Of a stretch of 64,000 nucleotides of DNA, positions 57,330 through 64,000 are shown in pieces; position 1 is the first letter of the stretch, and the number at the start of each line of letters is the position of its first letter. Made by a program: the position numbers and the translations under genes. Under the pieces are notes generated by a model, which did no database searches, was not told the origin of the DNA, and saw nothing but the letters and a program-made list of their open reading frames with translations. Source of the DNA: Opeltia flavorubescens (lineage: Eukaryota > Ascomycota > Lecanoromycetes > Teloschistales > Teloschistaceae); contig KE546966.1 in assembly GCA_000442125.1 (NCBI GenBank), positions 1,785,471 through 1,849,470 on the forward strand, read 5' to 3'.

Positions 57330-58126
57330 GGTGGTCTCCCTTGCCTAATCTGCATAGACAGCTTCGTGACAACCTTAAGATGGATGAATTGAATGTGTAA
57401 TGATATGAGGGCTGTAGACATCTGTAGCAGATATAAATGATGCAGATGCTAAGACTCATATTATTTGCCTGACTCATACAGTTATAATAAGCAATCCTAC
57501 CCCGTATACTACTTGGACCTCGTTCAATTGGAGGCTTTCAGCCGAAGACTGATACCAAGTCTTATTTCAATGATGTCTATACAGGAGCTACCAATAATGC
57601 TTTGCAGTCCTGAATTCATGAGGACTGAACTTATGATTTCGATATAGATAATCCTAAGAATCAAATACAGCTAGCGCCCTGGAGCAATTGACAAAATGCT
57701 ATCTTCAACCGAAATAAAATCTGTCTCTAAGGCAATGATGTCCTTTTACTGTGGTAAACCAGCTCCAAGAACCTTGACGGCTAGTCGCGCTAGGACGATA
57801 CTGCGATGACTCTATTAGAACCCATTTCTTGGGTGCGTACAGAAATGAGTCAGTCGAGCTACGCGTGATCAATCTACTTTCGTCTCGTATATTTTCAGGT
57901 GCTCGTATTTTCCGTATTACTTTTCATGTCAGTCTCCGATTCTTTGCTCGGCAGCTATTGCAGTGAAAAACAAATAGTAAAGAGCGTCTCATTTGCTGCG
58001 CTTCCCCATTCTCCCGGGCTCATGGCCATCAAGGGGATACCAAAGCTGAGCCACAGCAAAATACAAGTATTTAGAAAAAGCCCCTTCTCCTTCCTCATGA
58101 ACGTATTGTTTCAAAATTTTCTCCAG
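57330..58126. other. Intergenic between two 2EXR genes
   Basis: AT-rich, about 800 bp. Small plus-strand frames (57465-57647, 57899-58204) carry no recognised motif. Probably promoter of the left gene and 3' end of the right one. Confidence 0.4.
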
Positions 58127-58966
58127 TCAGACCCGACCTTTCAACCAAGCCATCATGATTTCCTTACACTGACAAACATCCGACTCCTCATCCTCGTACT
58201 TTAATTTCGGCCTCCGCAATAATCTCTCCAGCCCCTCGGCCCAAGCGGCATTCTCCTCGAATTCGCTATCGCCGAAAAACGTGATGTCTAACCTCCTCAG
58301 CTGCTCAAAGCACCCTAGCATCGTCTGTTGCTGAAAAGCAGGTCCCCGACCATCAGACCGACCCACATCTCCCGCCTGCACTTCAAAGCGCAGGAAACGC
58401 GTACGCAGTCCATCGAGCCCCGGAAACCGCCGTATGGTATCCATGAACTGATGGATCTGGATCCTGTACACCGAGCTCGAGCCATAGCGATTGATGACTT
58501 CCTGCGGAAGGAGCTGCTTTGTCTGAACCCAGCATCGCTCCAACGGTAAGATTCTCCTCGTATAAGGTAGGATCTGTTGTAGAGGGATCGGCAGTATGAG
58601 GCGAGATGGTGTGTTATTCCCTATTTCGTCTTTGCACTTCAACAGCCGCTTTGGCATCCCGATTTCGAGGAGGACAGTGAGCGTCTGCGGAAGCATCGCG
58701 GCGGCTTCATTGCGTATCTGACGGCAGAGATTGAGGACTTGGGGGTCGAAGGAGAGGGTTGGGTGGGTGAGGTCGCTCAGCCGGCGCTCGCCACGCTGTC
58801 GACGAAGGATCCCGCCGTGTTTTTGTATGCTCAGGCATCGGCGGTATATGTTGTTCCGTATTTCCGGTGGGAGCTTGAGCAAAGGAAAGACCATCTCAGG
58901 GGGGTTTGGCTTGCAGGTTTCTTTGGTACTCTCCGTTCTGTGGTATGAGCCTAAACTGTTGGTCAT
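58127..58966 (-). CDS. 2EXR-domain protein
   Basis: Single exon, 279 aa. The motif MVFPLLKLPPEIRNNIYRRCL begins at residue 25, followed by the typical LSFDPQVLNLCRQIRNEAAAML block with a conserved Cys-Arg-Gln. A later acidic stretch (YEDEESDVCQC) is near the C-terminus. An alternative start at Met25 (58894) would put the motif at the very N-terminus, as in many relatives. The two 2EXR proteins share the domain but little else by eye, so they are not recent duplicates. Confidence 0.78.
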   Translation of the reverse strand: MTNSLGSYHRTESTKETCKPNPPEMVFPLLKLPPEIRNNIYRRCLSIQKHGGILRRQRGERRLSDLTHPTLSFDPQVLNLCRQIRNEAAAMLPQTLTVLLEIGMPKRLLKCKDEIGNNTPSRLILPIPLQQILPYTRRILPLERCWVQTKQLLPQEVINRYGSSSVYRIQIHQFMDTIRRFPGLDGLRTRFLRFEVQAGDVGRSDGRGPAFQQQTMLGCFEQLRRLDITFFGDSEFEENAAWAEGLERLLRRPKLKYEDEESDVCQCKEIMMAWLKGRV

Positions 58967-59885
58967 GATTGACTGAATCTGCGTTCACAGCAAGATGCTG
59001 GTCGAGTCTTATAGATCTTACAGCGAGTCGTAGAGATCAATTGTGGAGAAAAGTAATTTCTTTGTTCAGACAGTGAAATAGAATACGGATTATTTTATTG
59101 AATGCAACATCATAATCACATCATCACACGAAGAACATCATCACAAAAATGTAAGGGACCTTCTAGCTTGGCACTTTGTAAGGGTATGGGAATCATTGTC
59201 ATTACCATGTAGTACTCGAGAGTCGAGGGAATATACCATTGTTCTGTTGCCATATGCTCCTATTTACCAACCTCTTCAAATTTCGAGAGATTATATCAAC
59301 TTTCCCACCATTACTAGCCTCCTACCTTGTATTACTCTTACTGGAGTCTTCTTAAACCTACAACTTTCTTTCCGAGGTGAGCAATAGTCGAAATCTTGTT
59401 GCATTAACCTTGAGGTATCGAGAGTTCGGTATACCTGAGAAAGATGTTACAAAAGCTCGGTGATCTTGCTAATTTGCTGAGATATAAATAAGTTAAAGTC
59501 GTACATTTTATTGTTAATCTATTCTATTTCATGTCGACCTCCCAAAACTTGCTCAAATGCTGACGCCAATGACAAAATGCTGAGAAACAAAAATGCTTAG
59601 CAATATCAACGTAGATGAGCGCTTTGAGGAATAGAGAATGCAAAGTCACCAATCCGTACTGACTGAAACAAAATGCGCCAGAGGTGGAAAGAAGACCATT
59701 TGAATGTGGGTATCTCATCGCGGGACATGAAAGATGCGCGCTACCCGTGTGGGATCGGGTGTCTTATGTGCTTGCTTCGTCTGACGTATGTTCGATGTTC
59801 CCTCCTTTTTCCCCGTGCCCAGAGAGGCTACGGTCCAAAAAACGTAAGGTAGAAGTATTGATAAATCGGAGACCAACAACTTGCC
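58967..59885. other. Intergenic, 2EXR promoter and CDC4 3' side
   Basis: About 920 bp, strongly AT-rich at 59040-59180 and 59470-59600. No gene recognised. Confidence 0.45.
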
Positions 59886-62800
59886 TCATTCTTCAACCAT
59901 GCCATCTATATCCACAGCGATGTCGTGCGTGTCCACCATTTCATATCCATAGGCATCGACAACGATCCGATGTCCACGTTGGCTTTCTGGCACTCCGTCA
60001 CGAGCTGCACCAAAATCGAGGACCTGGACGGCAAGTTAGCGACTCGTTAATTATCCAAATACTTTTGATTTGACAGACCTCTATATATGTCAGGCCGTTA
60101 CGTTGAACAGCTGCAACACATCTTCTTTCGTTGAAGTTAACTTGCCACACGCCGCTCAAATCGGTCAGAAGATCCTTCACGAATTTGCCGTTGGAAACAT
60201 TCCACATTTTTAATGTTCTATCAGATCCCGAGATCACTTTCTGTCCATCATGCTGGAAACAGGTAATGGCTCCAGTGTGCGCTTTGAGAGTAGCTCTGCA
60301 GAGTCCCGTCTCTGGCTCCCAGATGCGAAGCGTCGAGTCTGCAGCTGCTGACACAAGACGATCTTCCTTGAGGTCGAGAAGCCCGACGAGGGAAGAGTGT
60401 CCCTCTAAGTTATATAGAGCCGAGCCGGTGTCGAGAGACCAGACCTTAACCATATTGTCCATGGATCCACTGATACATCGGTTGCGCTTGTGATCCAGCA
60501 CAACGCTATACACTTTTTGAGTGTGTCCAGCCAAGCGGTGTATCACTTCACCCGTCGAGATTTTCCAAACCCGAACAGTACAATCGTAGCTACCGCTCAC
60601 CAAGGTATCTGCGTGTGCTGCGATGGCACGAACGGAATGATGGTGCCCCGTCAGGACGCGGACAAAATATGGACAATCGGTATCATCTAATGGAGGGCCT
60701 GCTTGGAAATACTCCGGATCTCCCGGTCGCGGCAATTTCCAGACTCGCAGGTTAGAGTCGCGCGATCCTGTGATAATTAGAGGCTGTTTGGGTAGCATGA
60801 TTGGACGCCCATCACTCGTCCTTCCCACCTCAGAAGGCATGAGTATCTGCAAGCATCTGACCGTAGACGTATGGCCTTGAAACACTTGCGTACATCTGCC
60901 CGCGGGGATATCCCAGACACGGACAGACCGATCGGTGGAGCCAGATACGAGCATGTCGCCCTCATACTGCAGTGCCCACACGCCCCCTTCATGGCCCGCT
61001 AACTTCTTGCGAAGTGCGCCCGTCTGGGTATCATAGACATTGATATTATTATCGTCGCTTCCAGTGAGTATCTTGTCAGTATCGAACTGCAGACAAGTAA
61101 CGACATGCCGCTGATGCGCTCTGAAGGCGATATGCTTTGGCTTTGTCGTTTCCTGCATCCAGCTTTTGCGAATCATGTAGTGCCGCTGATAGATGGACTT
61201 GAACAGATGAAGGTTTCTAAGACTTGGTAGTCCAATACGTGGGCAAGGAACTGCTATTGCTGCGGCACTGGCAGCTGCGTATGGACCTTCTTTCGAGGAG
61301 GATGCGAGTAATAGCAGTTCGGTGTCAAAGCTTGGGGAGGGCGTGAAAGACCTTGTTTCTTCCCTCCGTTGTTGCTTACGGCTTTTAGCTTTTCCTTTGG
61401 TCGTAGCCTTCCTCTTTGATCGTTTCACCTGCGGGGGGCCAAGATCATTACTCGCATATTCCATTGGGGTAAGGCTTGCTCGCCCCGCACGATAAGAGCA
61501 AACAGAATGCTCGGTATCGGAAGGTGCGCTGCCCATAGCGGACAGATCTTGTTCCCAGTCGTCTGGTCGTGATGCGTTTTGCCACCCCCAACCTTCTCGA
61601 ATGGCTCGTTGAAGTTCCCCTTCAGGAGCAATGAAACCATCTGCGTCAAACAATCGCTTCCACGCCCTCTCATCGGAATCAATAATTTGTCTCCATTTCC
61701 TTGAAACTTGAGCTGCGCGGCAGAGGCTCTTGACATCGAGATGACCAATGACCTGCAGAGAGAGTTCGATCGGAAGCAGGGCAAGGAAATTGCATTTCAG
61801 AGCCGGGTTCACAACATCTGCCACGAATTTGAGCACAGGCTTGGAGCACCGCTTCAGCAGCTGATACATCACAAAATCTTGCATCTCGGATGGTAGGGCA
61901 TCGAAGGTATCTACCAAGTTCGGGATGTCCATCATCGATGCTGTTTGTGGCTGAGCATTCATATCCTCGGGTACACTCTCTTGGAAGCCGGAAGGTGTAG
62001 GTGCTTGAATTTCATAAGTTGTTGGTCGTCTCTTATTTGAGGCATCGTTCATGCCTTTGTGGCTTGGGTGAACCGTCTCACTAAAGCCCAAGGACTCATC
62101 CCGTTCTTCGTGGAGATCATCTTCAAAATAGCTCGTCCGGTTGCGAAGATTCAGTGCAGCAGTGACGGGCGAAAGACTCGGACTGGGCAGACTCATATCT
62201 TGAGCAGCAGTTGTGTCCAGAATGGGCGGCCGGGGTCTGACGGTTCGCGTACCTTGCTCAGATGAAAGATGTTGTTCAACGACATCATCCTCGGTCCGGA
62301 CGGGAGTGACTGCGCCAGGAAGGTCAGGATCCTCTGTAGTTTCAGTATCGGGAAGACTGATGTAGTTTTGACTATTACGGTCACTCGGTCTGGGCTCTAG
62401 GAACGACTGGAAGCTGGGAACCTCCGATCGCGGACTTAGCGTCTGGGTTTCTGGAGGTTCTACCATCGTCCTGAATGGATCTTCTTGAGATTCCTCAGTC
62501 GCACTTGGACTATCGTCTTGCATCTGGGTCTCGATCTGAGGATGCACAACACTGCTACGAGACCTCAGCATAGCTTGACCAGACACAGATCCTGGGCCAC
62601 CTCGTGTTGTCAGACGAGGGGACTCTGGAGCAAAACGTTCTGGCTGGGGCATGGTCATTCGAACTGGTGCAGGAACACCATGCCGTCGCTTGCGAACCTT
62701 GGGCTGACTAGCTAGTCGTACGGCCTCTGAGATGGAGACGGGCGAAAGAGGTCTCTTTAGATGGTTTTTCTTTCCATGCTGGCTGAAGCCTTCCTGTGAG

Positions 62801-63426
62801 TTCCGGAGTGATCGCCCCTGATCAGTCCAGCTGGATGGCGGCGTTGGAACACTGCTCTCTGTTCTAGCTACCGAACGAAGGACCCCGTTCGATTTCTGCA
62901 GCGCCGTTTGCTGGTGTTCCCACTATCATCAGACCGGAGCTGTTAGTGAATACTTCATCCAAAAGGACATCATTCAACGAACCTCATCCATTGTGCTCCT
63001 AGCATTATCCGCCTCCCTAAAACAGGCAGTTCGATCTCCCAATGTGAATCGAACATTCTTGAGTGTTTCTGGCGTCCTGAGTTTCGCCAAAGGGTAAAGG
63101 ACTGGATCAAGATCTTGCACGTTGCGAGGTGCTTTGATTACTAAGGGCGGAAAAGAAGTCGTAGTAGTCGTGGTTGTAGTGACCACTGTCGTCTGAGTTG
63201 CCGGAGCAAAAGAGAACTGGCCCAGAACATCGTTCGCTGCGACTGGTCGAACGTTCTCTTTTCTTTTTCTTGTAACAATCGAATTCCTGGAATTTGTTTC
63301 GAGGTTCGGAGTGAAGGACGTGACGTGTGACTGCTTCGACGTTGGAGCCCGAGACATTTCGGAGCTCTTGTTGCTGTGGGTAGCGAGTCTTGTGGTTTTC
63401 GAGGAAGCAGAGCGTGGTGGGTCCAT
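59886..63426 (-). CDS. CDC4: F-box/WD40 SCF substrate receptor
   Basis: Substrate-recognition subunit of an SCF ubiquitin ligase (Cdc4/FBXW7 type), which marks phosphorylated cell-cycle regulators for degradation. Exons 62983-63426, 60079-62922 and 59886-60023 (1141 aa). A long Ser/Thr/Pro-rich N-terminus is followed by a conserved helical segment (MQDFVMYQLLKRCSKPVLKF), the F-box (LLPIELSLQVIGHLDVKSLC), a basic patch, and WD repeats from about residue 720, including GSDDNNINVYDTQTG, GSTDRSVRVWDI, SGSYDCTVRVWKISTG and SAAADSTLRIWEP. RAIAAHADTLVSGSYD and the long insert with PLIITGSRDSNLRVWKLP match Cdc4 rather than Met30. The last exon adds the acidic end VDIDGMVEE. An alternative upstream ATG lies at 63474. 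Confidence 0.92.
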
Positions 63427-64000
63427 CTTGGAGACGTGACCTGTGAAGAAATGTTCCCCACACGTAGCTGGCACGAGCTATCAAGGCGCGTCGACAGAAT
63501 TCAACGCTTTAGCTGAAAAATAGTGATATTGTTTTTATGTTGCGTGTCATCTTCAGTAATGTTTCCAAACTAATGGTTGAATAAACAGAGCAGCTGACTG
63601 TCGAATCGTGGAGCAGCTGAGCGGGTGAAGGTAGAGACGAGGACGCAAAAGCCACGGAAGCTGAATGATGCTGTCAGGTACCAAAATTCTCCATTCCTCT
63701 CACAAATAGAAAGTTTGAAAAGGGAGGAAACTGAAACTTCACCGCTCTCCACACTCGAGATTTCAGCTGTCGAAATATGACCTCGCCAGTGTCGAGACGA
63801 GGGGCCAAAACGTCAGGTGCTGACTAAGCCGCTCCTGGAAAGCGCCACCATTACTCTTTCCTGTCTTTCTTCTGCTACTGGCTGTAGCTTCCTTCTACAA
63901 TCATCAGAATAACCAACCACACAGTGTCCTTATGTGATTGTGATGGTGTTTGCATACGAACATTGTATACACTGTCTTTGAATAAACTTCTCGAACATCT
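63427..64000. other. CDC4 upstream region to window edge
   Basis: Promoter and leader side of CDC4. No other exon recognised up to the right edge. Confidence 0.45.

Overview
The window is nuclear DNA of a filamentous ascomycete (Pezizomycotina). The evidence is many short introns of about 45-100 bp with GT..AG ends and CTNAC-type branch sites, a Dicer-like-2 gene, a LaeA/TAM-type methyltransferase, a GH81 glucanase, 2EXR-domain proteins, and fungal forms of PRE8, RFC1, RFC5, YME1, UTP14, AHA1, VCX1, FBP1, FMC1 and CDC4. I cannot name the genus. Three single ambiguous bases (2438, 6234, 44621) suggest a draft assembly. I saw no tRNA, rRNA, CRISPR array, intact transposon or virus-like element.

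Layout. Positions 1-9.2 kb hold the 3' end of the proteasome alpha-2 gene (+), a complete seven-exon Dicer-like 2 (-), a disordered hypothetical protein (-) and an anion:cation-symporter-type MFS transporter (+). Positions 9.7-16.5 kb hold two clamp-loader subunits, RFC1 and RFC5 (both -), flanking mitochondrial ribosomal protein uL16m (+) and a small four-exon glycine-rich gene (-) that no long ORF reveals. Positions 16.9-29.7 kb hold a membrane-anchored glycosyltransferase-like protein, a long disordered fungal protein, the mitochondrial i-AAA protease YME1, mitochondrial ribosomal protein mL41 and the U3 processome factor UTP14. Positions 30.3-45.9 kb hold a GH81 endo-1,3-beta-glucanase, a LaeA-like methyltransferase, the Hsp90 co-chaperone AHA1, a GPI-type serine carboxypeptidase, a vacuolar Ca2+/H+ exchanger, a DUF1295 membrane protein and fructose-1,6-bisphosphatase. 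Positions 45.9-64 kb are looser. They hold a small Ser-rich protein, a Pho80/PCL-type cyclin behind a 3.7 kb gene-poor stretch, FMC1, an EngB-type mitochondrial GTPase, two 2EXR proteins and the F-box/WD40 protein CDC4.

Most loci are conserved housekeeping genes. Shared themes are DNA replication and cell cycle (RFC1, RFC5, PCL-type cyclin, CDC4) and mitochondrial biogenesis (uL16m, mL41, YME1, FMC1, MRX8). There is no obvious secondary-metabolite cluster around the methyltransferase. Gene models were built by hand from splice signals. Each summed exon length is a multiple of three, which supports the models but does not prove them.

I did not find a convincing undescribed multi-gene system. 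The best leads are the hidden 118-residue gene at 14.4-14.9 kb, the 447 bp intron inside the DEAH codons of DCL2, a cluster of GAGACAA boxes upstream of the cyclin, and two uncertain spliced transcription units at 37.4-38.0 and 47.2-47.9 kb.
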